From: Pisolithus tinctorius
Lineage: Eukaryota; Basidiomycota; Agaricomycetes; Boletales; Pisolithaceae
Direction: 5' to 3'
NCBI GenBank assembly: GCA_024663395.1
Contig: JANFAH010000053.1
Span: 62,001-126,000, forward strand
DNA: 64,000 nt
Below the pieces are notes generated by a model, which saw nothing but the letters and a program-made list of their open reading frames with translations, searched no databases and was not told where the DNA came from. Both the position numbers and the translations under genes were made by a program. This document shows, piece by piece, positions 23,300 to 35,403 of this stretch; the stretch's first letter is position 1; each line of letters opens with the position of its first letter.

Positions 23300-25070
23300 G
23301 GGAAATTTTAAATGCCTCGATTATCGGTCCATTAGCAAACCCAAGTGATGATCAAGCTCACTTGCAGCGGTAGGCAACACCATTTGGCGGATGGCGGATT
23401 GCGTCGATATAAATCGCTGGATATACATTGTTCTAGGATCTTGTTTGATGCAGGAGCGGGCACATCGAAACATCAATTACTGCTTGATGCTCGGGCTGCA
23501 CAGCAAGCGAAATCGTCTGGCGCGACTGTTCCGGGAAACGCCACCAACACCAACACGCAAGGTCCGAGTACAAGTCCTCAAACACCCTCCATACACGGAT
23601 TTTGGCAAGTATGTCCTCCTGCTGTAACTTCGTTCCGATAAATTCACCTTGCTGATGGTGACCGTGCAGATTTTGAGAATGTCGTAGTCAACGCGTGCTA
23701 GCCGATTCGTCAAAGTAACGACTCTCCTAGTCTAATCTTGTTGTACTTATACTTCGTACGAAGTAAGCTCCCGCACCAAGCAATTCGAGACGAGTCCAAG
23801 TGGGCATTTCAAGCGCTTCGACTGTAGCATTACATCACTAGCACAAGTACAGATTGCCGTCTCCCATTCTAGACCGCTCTCTTGTATTGACCCCTTGGCC
23901 ATACCCCGTTGGGTCATCGATCGCGGCCACTCGCAAAAAGTGTGAGCCGAATCCCCAGTGGCGAACACGAGCATGGTGAAGCATCACAGGTCCAAGAAGT
24001 GAGCCAGTTGTAGTTGCGTGAACAGGCAGCTAAGATAACAGTGCTTCAAAAGAATGCATGAGTTTCAGTCACTACGCTTAGGCGATCTTAGGATGGTACC
24101 CGTGTGTCGCGCAAGCGATGGCTTGCCAGGCGCCGAACCGTGGCTAGTGTACAGAAAGGACCTGCAGTCGTTCTCTTGTGCGAAAGGAGTCTTACGATAA
24201 GTCACTTCCAAATGAAGGTTGCTGTAGACTGGTATTCCTTCGGGTAGTTTTGTAGACGTAACTCGATGGTACATTGCGCAAATAATTATAATCGAACAAC
24301 TGGGCTATGGTTGCGCACTATATGAACATGAAATGTCAGTTAGGCGAGTTCCCTTGTCGTTTCCTTCCTACATTCTGAATGAGCGCTGAAAACGCAATTG
24401 CCTGCCGGCCGCCCGTCTAGCTGGGGTTTCGATATTCTCATGAGAGGCCAATGGCAGACTCCCCGCTACTAGGAGTATTGCACAGCGTACCGAGATGAGA
24501 TTTCGGCACACAGTTGAGGGGGAAGGGGGCTGGTCCTGCAGGCATATAACTGTACACCCTCGGAACAGGAGGTCGGTGCTTTGTAGCGTACCCCATTATA
24601 GTGGTGTCTGACTACGAAGGCCATGTCAAAAAGACTCACTTGCCTTAAGCTTAATTCCCTGCGTAAATTTTTCTGTGCCCATGCCGGTGGTACACAATTG
24701 GGTCAACGGAGATGCGACCGTAACTGTCACCGCAGAGAGAACTAACTGAGATGTACTACAGTACATGGAGACCCCGTTTAACTGCCTCGTGTTTTTGATA
24801 GGCGCCTTATAGACAGGATGACGAACAAGGGACCGGTGTCCGCGTCGAGCGCATGCCAAGTCTGAAAGGCCTGGAACTTCCGCATGGCGGCCGAATATAC
24901 ATAAAATTTTGCAACTGACGCTCACGTCCAACACTTGCATCCCTCTCTTAAGATCTGTGACCGGCAACCAGCATCGGTCTTCCGTTGCCTTTGGTTCTAC
25001 GCTGGGAAACCTGGAGGGTATGTGAGATAACTTGTTGACATGTTGAACATTGTATTGACCTCTTAGAAAG
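23300..25070. other. Region between the HET copies
   Basis: No gene was recognised. From about 24010 it contains diverged matches to 17715-17920, marking the upstream flank of HET copy 2. Confidence 0.3.
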
Positions 25071-27240
25071 ATGAAGTTACTAGATGTGAGAGCTGTTCTC
25101 GACCGGGAAACGGACATCCAACAAACCGATCCTGAACGTGAAGTTCTGAAGGAGCTTGATGACAAAGTGACTCGTTGTGCGATATTATCACATCGCTGGG
25201 GCGCCGAAGTCGGCTACAAAAGAGATGATTGGGCCCATGAAGATGGAGGAGCGGAAGAGAGACGAAGTCGGGCGGCGCGACGGCTACCAGAAAATCATCA
25301 AGAGCTGTGAGCAAGCTATGAACGACGGCTACAAATAGTGGCTGTGGCTAGATACCTGCTGCATCGACAAGCGGAGTAGTTCAGAGCTAGACGAAGACCA
25401 GGCCACCGTCCTTGCAGAAGCGCAGGCGGAGGGAGGGAGGATCGTCGATGAGATCTTAGTGACCCGGAAAGGCTGGACTCGCGAACGTGCAAGGACTGCA
25501 CTGGAAAATATTCTTCTACGCGACGGACTGTGTTGGCTCGGCGTTCAGCTTTTGACGCTGCTTATATTCGAGCAAGTCTCCAGGATCACAACAGGTAAAG
25601 GTAGTTCCAACTTGATCTAAGCTAGCATGCCCTTAACTCCCATCGTTCGCAGTGGCTACCGTGCCTCATCGCGACCAATTCTCACTTCGCCACACCTCTT
25701 AGTTAATGGTGTATTGCGTTCACCCTTCCTCTTCCCACTCGCGTACTCTGCTCATCACCAAGATGCCAATGCGATGCGGCGTGAATTTACACTCGACGAC
25801 AAGACTGCTTCGTATCGTGGATTCGCCCGCTGCGGCACCTACCCGCGCGACTTTACAGGGGACACTGTGACACTCATCCCACATAGATGATCTCACCGTC
25901 ATCGTCTATGCCAACGACGATGCCGGATCTTTCTTTGCTGTTGGTCTCGGATACTACCACCACCAAGGATGGGTGCATGTTGTCTGCGACGAACACCCTG
26001 CAGCTCAAGAAGGAGACTGGACACGCTTCGGTAAGAGGGCATATGATCGAATGTGGAATGCACGTGCAGAACAAGCTCAAAGTATGCCCAAACACGAATA
26101 CGACGCTTATGAACGCCGCAACGACCACTTCATTAAGCATGTCCACCTTCCCCGATCGATCTGGGCTGCGAGGGTGGTCTGGGGTAGATGGATAGATGGA
26201 ACAATTTCAAGGTTATGTTGATGTCGAGCAGTGTCCTGGTTTTTGTGATGGACCATGCAGATGGACAACTACATCTGTAGGTACTTTCTTCCTCATGTGC
26301 ATGCAGACATAACCATTTGCGTTACCATAGAATGATTACGGTGGTCCCCATACGACAGAGCTTATGAAAACGGTTTTCCATCCATATCGATTGCGTCTGG
26401 ATGGATGGCAGAGCCGGCTTGACAAGTGTTCTGGTCAACAGATTGCAGTGAGTCGTGTCAATCATACCGGTGCTTGTGTCGAGCCTGATGTAACCAGCTG
26501 GGTGATTACGGTGGCTATTCCATGCGCCGGGTCGGTATGCTGATGAAATGCAAAAAGTGCAGCATGAGTTGAAGTCCATAGTATACACTCTGAGTGCTGG
26601 TGTAAGTGTTGCTACTGGCAAGAAAGGGTTGGGGCTAATCCTAATCACAACAAGCTACTCAAACACATTTGTACCACCTTCTACAATATATACCTTCGAG
26701 GCGCGTTGCAGTGGGCAGTCTTTTCACCTCAAATTTTTTCTTTTTATACCCTTGATCCTTCCTGGCTCCAGACGTGCAGGCCAAGTGAGCCACATGGTGT
26801 ATTTCAGGTTGGTACCATATCTACACCATTCAGTACTCCACCTCTTGAACGCCTTATGTAGACAACTGAATACTCCCTCCATGGTACAAGAGATAGAGGC
26901 GCTCCAAGCGAAAATTAATGCTACAGAAGATGAGGATGAACAACGAGCGCTGGAGGAGGATGTCACAGGAAAGGCAAGGACACCATCAACTTGTTACCTT
27001 TCGCCACTGATCATCCATTGATTAATAGATCCTGTGGATCTGTTGGTGTGGAATCTGTGCGGACGTGGACCAACTATTACCAAAGGTAAGCCCAATCGTT
27101 TGTTCCCATGGACGGCATTTGACACAATTCAGGTGGTGGATTGCATTCGAAGGGAAGAAAGCATTAGTGTAAGTGGTGCCACACTCGAAAATGCGGAAAT
27201 GTCACGGCCACCAGCAGGAATTAGAGGAAATTTACTTGGC
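25071..27240 (+). pseudogene. HET-domain protein, copy 2, truncated and rearranged
   Basis: The copy starts MKLLDVRAVLDRETDIQQTD and parallels copy 1 through ILSHRWGAEVGYK, then changes frame. In the shifted frame it continues GYQKIIKSCEQ, DGYK, a stop, WLWLDTCCIDKRSSSEL. The central HET motifs from AINSMFRWY to NDQSIFAW are missing and an unrelated Snf8-like fragment sits in their place (25388-25548). HET C-terminal sequence resumes near 25740 (MRREFTLDDKTASYRGFARC, HVHLPRSIWAARVVWGRW). Near 26520 about 1.2 kb present in copy 1 (21440-22605) is absent, and the helix region MQKVQHELKSI joins directly. It is a non-functional relic in direct orientation with copy 1. Confidence 0.7.
25388..25548 (+). 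pseudogene. Fragment resembling the C-terminal winged helix of ESCRT-II subunit Snf8/Vps22
   Basis: The open stretch reads DEDQATVLAEAQAEGGRIVD, then EILVTRKGWTRERARTALEN and ILLRDGLCWLGVQ. This is the pattern I associate with the last winged-helix domain of fungal Snf8 (a GGR..E segment, GW.RERAR.AL, LLRDGLCW). It lies inside HET copy 2 exactly where copy 1 has its central HET motifs, with no intron inside the matched part. It is far too short to be a gene. The match is from memory; Vps36 or another winged-helix protein is the alternative. Confidence 0.5.
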
Positions 27241-27267
27241 AATGCCTTCATTAACAGACCTAGGTGA

Positions 27268-29230
27268 CGCGATCAATACACGGACCGGCGATTTCAAAGA
27301 TTCAGGGGTCTACGCTGGTGAGTCTCCGCCTATCCATCATCTCTCCCTTTTCTGTTGTTTTCTCGTTTGCATTCATGATCTACTCCGCCTTCCTGTTTAT
27401 TTTTTTGGGTGTATCAATGCTCAGTGACGAGTCATTAACTATCGCAGGTGGCGCTGTCACGTGTTCAGTCTTGCTGCTCTTTGTAGTATGATATCTCCAA
27501 CTCGGACGGCTATACAGGAGGGTCGTGCTGTGGACGGCTGGATACGATGGTACGCATGGCCGGTGCCCAGCATGGTTCGTAGTGAGGACGCAGATCTCTT
27601 GGGGTGGAGCAAGAATGGATACAGTACCTTTATGTCGGTGTGCACAGCACTCTTAGGCGGCAGGACAGTGTTCTGGTTACCATAATGCTACATGGGTGAG
27701 GAGGTGCACATCGTTGTGCTACCCCTCGATGGTAATCTGAAAATACTCCCCGTGTGCATAGACATAAGCCGGTGTAGTAGGGGAGCAGGGGGAGAGGAGA
27801 GGATGAGTCAGCTTTAGTCAGCGGAGGCAGACGGAGAGAGACACGATGTACAGTAGATACGACAGACGAACGATAGAGGACGAGTCTTCTCCTATCTCAC
27901 CGGGAAAAGCTGAGTATCCACCAACAGTACAGTATACACACTGGGTCTGTAAACCCACGCGTGGGGAACATGCTAAGACTCTAAGCCTATACGATCACCG
28001 TAACGTCTCAGCCTGTTGCCGATTCTTACATAAGCACGTATGCATCATTATGGTCAAGTGTCACCGGCGGCAGGATCCAGTGTTTGAGCCACAAGGAGTG
28101 AAAGAACATGGAAGAAACGGATACTATGATACAGAAGTTTGAACGTTCTTAGAATGTTCTCTTTGCCTTTATGTAAAACATAGTGTACTGTAGTTTGAAG
28201 AGCGAATTGACTTCGGCAGTCGGTTGTCGAATCTTACATAAGCAGAAAAATTGCACGCTCGGAAGTTGTCCGCTGCACTCTACACTCTACACTCTACTGG
28301 ACTAGGTATGGCGTGGTACATGCGGTGGGTGCCTGCAGTTGTGGGCTCCCCGTGCGTGCCCGTCGACCTATGCGGTTTTGGGTGCTCCTTCCATCAGACA
28401 ACTAACCTCGGCATGGAAGCGGATGCCATACAACGGATGTGGCCGATCCTTGCAATTCGAGTCTCGGGCTCAGATTCCATGCGAGGTCACGGTTTGGGCT
28501 CAGAGTGAGCACATCACATGGGAGGTGGTGCGGTGGATGCTCACAGTTGTGGGCTCCCTGTACTCCACTGTTTGATGTTGCTGACTCCTACCATGAATCT
28601 GTCAACGCTTGGCACCCTGTTTGGTACGTGTTGGCCCCCGACTAGCGAAGCTTCAGAGTTCCCTTATCTGAAGTTCATAGTCTGAATCGACAATCGACAA
28701 TCATCCAGTCGGGCCGAGGAACAGCCGCGTGCAGATATCGCCGACCTAGAGACAAAGGCTTCAAGGTACCACCGTGCTAAACATGTGGCAGGGTGAAATA
28801 GCCCTACCAAGGACGTCACGGCGGTAGGAGCGTACCCGCAATCCTCTTTTGAGCGTCGACAGGCCAGGCCCCTCGACTTTATCGGATTCCAGGTGTGTCC
28901 GGTTTTGACACAAACCTGTGATTCATTCCCGCGTTTCGAATCCTTTGCTGAGGACAGTGGTAACGGCCTTTCGAGTTCTTTGTTCTGGGCAGTGGGAAGC
29001 TGGCCGGCCGGTGTTGATGAGATATCCGGCGTGATTTTAGTCTCCAGGTGCGTTCGTCTACCTTTTTCTTTTGGAAGCCATACTTACTTGTCAATGTGGA
29101 TGTAGTTGGATGCAATGATCATATTCTTCATCTCACTAGTGGCACTGGGGGTTTATGTTCAAACCCTCAGGACTATTAGTAACTGGTGGAATCGTAGGCT
29201 GGCTGCTGCTACAAACAAGGTATCGGGGAG
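27268..29230 (+). repeat. Segmental repeat copy R1 (inverted relative to R2)
   Basis: This is about 1.96 kb, nearly identical to the reverse complement of 46230-48259 and, in part, to 57922-59226. It begins inside a transporter exon (AINTRTGDFKDSGVYA), keeps the last intron and last exon of the MFS gene (GGAVTCSVLLLFVV, stop) and runs through an untranslated middle to part of a small membrane-protein gene (LDAMIIFFISLVALG). Because an intron is retained, it copied as DNA, not through mRNA. Compared with R2 it lost about 54 bp near 29150 and has two instead of four CGACAAT units at 28688-28701. The transporter fragment cannot be functional. Confidence 0.8.
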
Positions 29231-29234
29231 CCAC

Positions 29235-30023
29235 CACGAAGTGCGCATGCTTTCCGACCCTGCTTTCATGAGCAGACGTACTGTAGCATTGCTCTCAATT
29301 GCGCGGTTTCTCAATGAGCGTTCGAACAGGTCGATCCTTGCATCTGACATAGAGTGAGCACATCGTATGGGAGGTGGTGTGGTGGGTGCGTACGGTTGTG
29401 GACTTCCCGCACTTCACTGTTTGATGTCATTGGCTCCCGCAGACATGCCGGTGGTCAGGGAAGGTAACATCAGGAGGCAGACAATTCTGTGATGGAACAC
29501 GCCTGGCCCCGACTTGTCGAGACACTGTCTTGTATCTTTTGGTACCTTTTGTCGTGTAGTCACACATGACTGTCTTTCTTCGTAGTTAAGTCCTTGTCGT
29601 CACTGCCTGTCTTTCCACCTTCAACCTTTTATCTTTCATCTTTCTTCAGCATGCCTCTTCGCCGTACTAGGTTATGATACTTTATCTTTCGTCAGCCTCT
29701 ACGCTAGGTCGACGACTTATAAAACTCGTTCCGACGCAGGACAGAAAGTTGCCGCGACAGATTCTGGCCGAGGCACGCACCTTTGTCCGTGCTTTAAGCT
29801 ATCCTTGAGGCAACGATTGTCTTCCGTCGAGTGTTGGGTTACCTAGGGGAAGCTAAACCATCTGACCCCACACCCCAAAAATCTCACATTTCATGGTCGG
29901 TGGACCAGCCGTCATGGACTATCGCGCGTGAAGAAAATTTTTCACGTTTGCATCCAAGAATATACATATATGCATGAACTGACCTCCCCACATCTAGCTT
30001 CATTACTAACTACCGCTACGAGG
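29235..30023. other. Intergenic with a small R-family fragment
   Basis: At about 29352-29435 the sequence GAGCACATCG...GGGAGGTGGTG is a diverged copy of 28505-28590 within R1. The remainder is T/C-rich and holds no recognised gene. Confidence 0.4.
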
Positions 30024-31950
30024 TCACAGACCGCCAATAGTCTGGCTTTCCATATATCCACCACTCTCTTGGTTGGGCCTCCACACATTCTCCACCGGAA
30101 GTGTATACACGTCGGCTGGTGGTAGTTCAAGGAACGAGCGAAGGGCTAATTTTAGATGACGTATGAGCATGATAGTCCTAGTGCGAACGTAGTCCTTCGC
30201 TGTTCGGAGAAGACCTTGACCCGCCAAAGATGTCAGGGAAGCAATGGACACCAGTAAGTCCGCGGTATATTGAATCTGAGTATTCATCAATTAGTAGGGA
30301 CTGGGACACGAAGGTATTGAATACATACAAGCCACCAGATGAATGAATGAATCCCTTCCCAAGGGGTGAATGCCCAGATTAATTGCAGTAAGCCTGACGC
30401 CAGAAGGGCACATAGGATAGTGAACAGCACAGCTAGGGCCACACGACCATAGTCGCTCCGGTCCATGGAGAAACGCAAGACCTAAGAGCAGTCAAAACGT
30501 GGCTAGCAAGCAGTAACAGAACTAGCGAACTATTAAACGATTCCAAAACACATCCACCACATCCATGGAAGGGTCTATAAACGTAAGGTGTGTGATAATT
30601 TGGTATACGGAAACGTTGAATCCACGTACTGATGTTGGCTTTCCAAATCTTGAGGTACGTGTCTTGTCCCTTGAAGGCAGATCCGACGGCAATGTAACTC
30701 CATGGCCCGTCCTGGTGCGCCTGGAGAGTGTAAGGGCGAGTGGAGTAGAATAAAAAATACCCTACCGCAACTGCTTGTATCACGTCACCTGAGCGAAACT
30801 GTAGCTTGGGAAGCCATACTGACAATGATAAGTGCTCACCGTCATGTGGGAGAACCTGGTACAGTTCCTCCGAAGCTGTGTTCCATACGCACACATTTCC
30901 TGTACTTGTCCCAGAGACGACGGCTTGCCCGTTATGCAGAAATGAAGCCGAGAGACGATACTGCACGTCGGGCTGGGTATCGTAATTCCACTTCCTGATG
31001 ACCTGTTGACTGCCCAGCTTGTAGAGACGGGGCCCATCTTGCAGTGTGTTGACGACCAAGATACCCAGCTCAGGGCATATAGCAGAGCATCCGCTGAGAC
31101 AAAAGCTGTAAGCGGATTGACAACATGCACACGAAGAACTTACATCTGGGGGATGCCTGGCGGTTTGAGATGCCACGCAATGGTCGTCTTCTCACCAATG
31201 TTCCATGCCCTTCTATGGCTGAGTATGATCTAAACGCCACCGCTCTGATAGAACTTACACAATCCCGTGATTGAAATACGACACAATGAGTGTCTTGGCA
31301 CCACCGATGAAATGAATAGAACGAGGTCGAATGCGCGAGTCTATCTGTTCCCCAGAAACCTCGACTTGAGGGGGGGAGGGCAGCTTGGTGGAAGTGGTGT
31401 ATTCTTCTAGGTGGTCTGCGGTTAGGCTCAAGCATTTAGGCTACAAAATATCTTACTGGCAAAGTCATCCGGCGTAATGTGAACCTGATTCCCAATACCT
31501 ATTGCCAACATCTTTGCATTTGGGTCAATGTCCATGCAAAAGACGGGTGCTTTCACACCAAGTCGAATACGCTGGGATGCGAACCCATCCTGGGGCCTTG
31601 GTCAGTCTTTCTCTGGATATCAATCAAATGGAAATGTCACAGGTTTGAAACCGGTCATCGACAATAACGAGCCGTCGTCGCAACCACATACCAGGGTATT
31701 CTCCTGGGAAGGATGCCAGACAAGCGTATTGACAGAGCTCTTGAATACAATGCGATAAAGAAGCGAGCCATCACGAACATCCCAGATACAGATAGAATGG
31801 TCGGAGGAGCCAGAGGCAAGATACTTTCCACATGGAGAGAAGGCTACGGTGTTCACAGTATCACCGTGTTCACCGGCCATGGTCTTGTGCTCAACATATG
31901 CACCCATGATGCACAAAGAATGGTGAATGGACGAGTGGCTAGCTTACATG
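30024..31950 (-). CDS. WD40-repeat protein with C-terminal membrane tail
   Basis: Minus-strand exons give WD40 blades: GDTVNTVAFSPCGKYLASGS, then SSDHSICIWDVRDGSLLYRI, SVNTLVWHPSQENTLVCGCD, VKAPVFCMDIDPNAKMLAIG, RSIHFIGGAKTLIVSYFNHG, NIGEKTTIAWHLKPPG, ELGILVVNTLQDGPRLY and SFLHNGQAVVSGTSTGNVCV. A later exon (about 30480-30330) encodes a hydrophobic helix, ALAVLFTILCALLASGLLQ, plus WAFTPWEGIHSFIWWL, and the last exon (to 30024) reads IQYTADLLVSIASL to the stop. So the propeller is probably anchored in a membrane by its C-terminus. The usual intron size is 45-60 nt. The 5' end is unclear; a first exon near 32008-31950 is possible. The role is unknown. Confidence 0.65.
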
Positions 31951-32418
31951 CGCCAAAATAGAGCATGCACGCCGGAGAAGAGCTCAAGTCCGCGAGCTCC
32001 AGGCCTGTACATTGGAAGACTGCATTGAACACAACTCTAATGTCAGGCCTGTCACTAATCTTGTGCCAGGCTCGTGCTTCGACTCTGATCTACTCTGGTT
32101 CATGATGGTGGCGACTTGGGAGATAGCGAAGTGCCAGATTTCTACACCACAACACTGTACTCAGCATTTTTTTCCAGCTCAATCGGAGTTAGTATCGGGG
32201 TCGTGTAGAAAGGATTAGTGTTTCAGACACGTTCGACTGTCTAAACTAGAGAATGACAATCGTTTCAACATTATGGAAGGCAAACAAGAAAATGTGAAGC
32301 GTCAGTGGTACACGACACTAAGCGAACTTCCAACCTCGAACATGACACAGATTCTAGGCAACAGTAGTCAACCACAGATTCGTCCATGCCGAAGCACCTT
32401 ACACACCGAATGGGAATG

Positions 32419-33487
32419 TCAAACAAATAAAGACGAGTCGGGGCTATCAAACCTATTAGTTTGCTCCCATCTGGACCAGCAGTGTTCTCGGTCCGACCAC
32501 CGCCGATTCCAATATGTCATATGGTCCTGTAATGTTCCATACAGATACCACAGGATGACATGCCTCAGAGTGGGATGGGGTGTTTTGCAACCTCCCCACT
32601 GACTGACGAGGCGGTACTCTCGATCGATATCTCCAGGAATGGGAGTGACGGCAATAGAAGTGCAAAGTGCAAAGTTTTGTAAAAAAGTAAGACGGCGAAG
32701 GGTCTTTCCCCACTCTTCAGCACTTTTCCAGGCCCTCCTGTGGCTGACGCGGCTCTGTCCCCTGGAGTTATGTGGACCTGACAACTAGCTAGATCAGAAG
32801 ACTCACCATCATAGTTGATTTGATTTTGACGAGCTTGAGAGACCTCAGAGCGGGGGTGTTGCTTGCTATACACTCCAGAACATTCACATCCGTGGGGTCA
32901 AATTCGAGTTCCAAGACAGTGATGTTGTCAGCAACCATCAGGAGAGTCAATGTGAGGGTGGATGTGACAACTGGATCATGATCCATCACAAAGGATAGTT
33001 GTGCAGAAACTCGAGATACAGGACTATGTTGGGCAAGAGTGACGATGCAGCCGAGCGGGCCGGAAGCGTCACGTAGATTGCCGAGTTGCATTTGGCCCAA
33101 AGGGCAGGGCCTCCTGGTGCGTCCACAGGCTTTGATGCTAAGATAAACGAGGTCATTGTGGAGCTCGAGGAAGGTGGCAACAACGGAGTGGGGGGCATTT
33201 GTTCGGAGGAGGTCGAGGCGGGGGAACCGTAGGTCATGTAGCAAGCGTACCCAGCGAGGAGGTGACAGATGAGGAAGGATAAGTTCAAGGTCCTCCAAAA
33301 AGTGGAGGCGCTTGAGGCATTCGCGTAGCTGGGTAACCTGCTGCAACTGCCGATGGAGAATGACATGAAGGGACTGTGTTCCATTAGCAACTGCACGGTT
33401 ATGCAGAACTGTCTCCAAGAAGGCTGTTATCTTGTGTTCTGAACGGAGGAATATCACCGCCTGGATATGCGTCAACAACATCCACAC
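32419..33487 (-). CDS. F-box/LRR-like protein of a mushroom-specific family
   Basis: The main exon (33487 to about 32789) encodes leucine-rich segments: LRECLKRLHFLEDLELILPH, LHDLRFPRLDLLRTNAPHSV, FLELHNDLVYLSIKACG, VADNITVLELEFDPTDVNVL and NTPALRSLKLVKIKS. After a short intron (about 32805-32780) a final exon reads AEEWGKTLRRLTFLQNFALC, then LVSQWGGCKTPHPTLRHVIL and ends at 32419. This layout matches the very large mushroom families of F-box-associated LRR proteins. The F-box itself is not visible and would be in an upstream exon. I see no lesion. In such proteins the LRR part picks the target of an SCF ubiquitin ligase, but this is inference here. Confidence 0.55.
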
Positions 33488-33865
33488 ACAGAGAAGAAAG
33501 AGACTGACTCTAAAGGGTTGCTGACGTGCCCTCTGGGTCGCAAATCAGTAGTAGTGAGCAAGAGCCAAATGACAATTTTTAGCATACAAATTTCACACTC
33601 GCCTTGATTGTCTCTGCCAGCGTCTGGCTCCGAGTGTTAGGCATTGGGAAGAGGACATACAGAGTTTGAGTGAAGGTATTTTGAAGCCTTTGTGTCAGGT
33701 TGGCGATATGTCCAGTGATTTGCACGTGGCTCCGGACTTGCATCATGCTGGTTGAATGGGGTAATTGACAATTTAGGGACGATTGTCGACTTGGACATAC
33801 ATACCAAACACGGTGCCAAGCTTGGGGTGAGCAATAGACCTGCCAAAGCTGGATGCAAGGAACGG

Positions 33866-34070
33866 CATGGACTTTGAGCCCAAGACTCAAACTGCGAGGA
33901 TCGGCCACATCTGTTGTATGGCATCTGCTTCCATGCTGAGGTTAGTTGTCTGATGGAAAGAGCACCTGAAACTGCATAGGTCAACAGGCACGTACGGGGA
34001 GCCCACAACTGCAGGCACCCACCGCATGTACTACCTAGTCCAGTAGAATGTGAAGTGCAGTAGATATTAG
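33866..34070 (-). repeat. R-family fragment R4, diverged
   Basis: About 200 bp matches 47035-47245 of R2 in the same orientation (GGATCGGCCACATC, GAGGTTAGTTGTCTGATGG, GGGGAGCCCACAACTGCAGG), with many point differences. It lies upstream of the F-box/LRR-like gene. It shows that this middle part of the R segment is itself a dispersed repeat older than R1-R3. Confidence 0.7.
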
Positions 34071-35403
34071 TACTCTACCCGACGACTTTGTTTACGACTG
34101 TTTGTATCTACCAAGTAGTTCCCATGGGTTGAGGTGCGTACCCTGTCAGCTTATATACTGACGGCAGGTATTGCACCTTCCACAATATGTAAGTGTCTTC
34201 GGCATATTCTCTTGTGTACAGTCCAACATCTCCGTAACGATCACCTTGGAGCCTTGCCCAAAATGGCACAACTCACTGTGGGCGCTGATACAGTATGTCC
34301 CCGTCACGCTGTTAACTCCGGTCATGTGTCATGAATGTACTGCTTCTTGTACGATGCTATTATATGTGTTTCGACAGTTAAAACATGCCTGGCGAGGGAG
34401 ATGCTTCGCCCCTATACTGCAAGCAGCTACTTCGCCAGAGAGCAGCGTCGCAGATGCTAGAGCTGTGCGAAGAAGTGTTACAAGTCATGCGGCTTTCGGT
34501 TCATCTCCTGCGAAGAAACAGACCACCCACCCTTCGCATGCAGAACCCAAATCCGATCCCTCAAAGGCCTCAAAGGTCGGGGTTGGTTGTCGCTCAACTT
34601 CGCTACTGTTCCCCGCCGTGGCGCAGACCCCATAGCAACATTCTATCGCTTGAGTATCATCCGACGTCGACACTCTCTGGACACTCGGAGGACAAGTCTG
34701 CAGGTCCACGTCATTATGCGTACCGCCAATCCTCCACATCATTGAAGATTGCTCGTACGTCCTGCTGAGACCAAACGTACCACAACTAAACAAACCACAG
34801 ATACGTTATCTACCATCCTGCACAGATAAAAATTTGTTGCGTGCTTTTTCCAACTGCGGCCAAGAGCGCCCGGAGGGCTTGGTATGACACACTTTCTATG
34901 CCCCATGCCAAGATCCATGGAAGTGCTAGTTTGATGTATTGACACGGGGTCCTACCTGTATGTGCAAGTTAGCGGAATCCTGTCGCAAACTTGATATCAT
35001 CATTGAGTCATCGGGCTGCTCGACATTGGGGAGACACGAGAAGCAGAGGTGCCGAAAGAGATGACCTTACTACGGAGCGCTTCTAGGGCTCGGAGCTTAA
35101 ATATCAATACGGTTGTGTCTGCAGGCTTCGAAGTTGGGACACCCAGTGTCATCGATTCATCAATGATACTCGGAGTACTCACCAATAAGTTTGGATTTGA
35201 CATCCTAACAGTTTCTGAGCGCAGTGCTCACTCCATGGGAACTCCCTTCGCATCCAGGTCATGCGAGAGGTATGAGAGGTATACTATTGGCGTGCTAGTC
35301 GATCCCGGCTTCGAATATCATCATGGCAATATGAAGACTACATTTTTTTAATCATCCTGAAGTTTCCAGAAAGCAGGTTAAAGCAAGTGAGCATCAATCA
35401 CCT
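34071..35403. other. Intergenic, no recognised gene
   Basis: Open frames at 34385-34768 and 35049-35351 show no family match that I know. The second (GFEVGTPSVIDSSMILGVLT) lies in an imperfectly palindromic stretch that reads similarly on the minus strand (STPSIIDESMTLGVPTSKP), so it may be chance. Confidence 0.3.

Noticed and set aside
28251..28575. Frames MHARKLSAALYTLHS and MWAPRACPSTYAVLG present in R1, R2, R3 and partly R4
   Set aside because: They overlap one another in different frames, have no initiator context, and the diverged R4 copy does not preserve any one frame; they look like shadows in a noncoding repeat.
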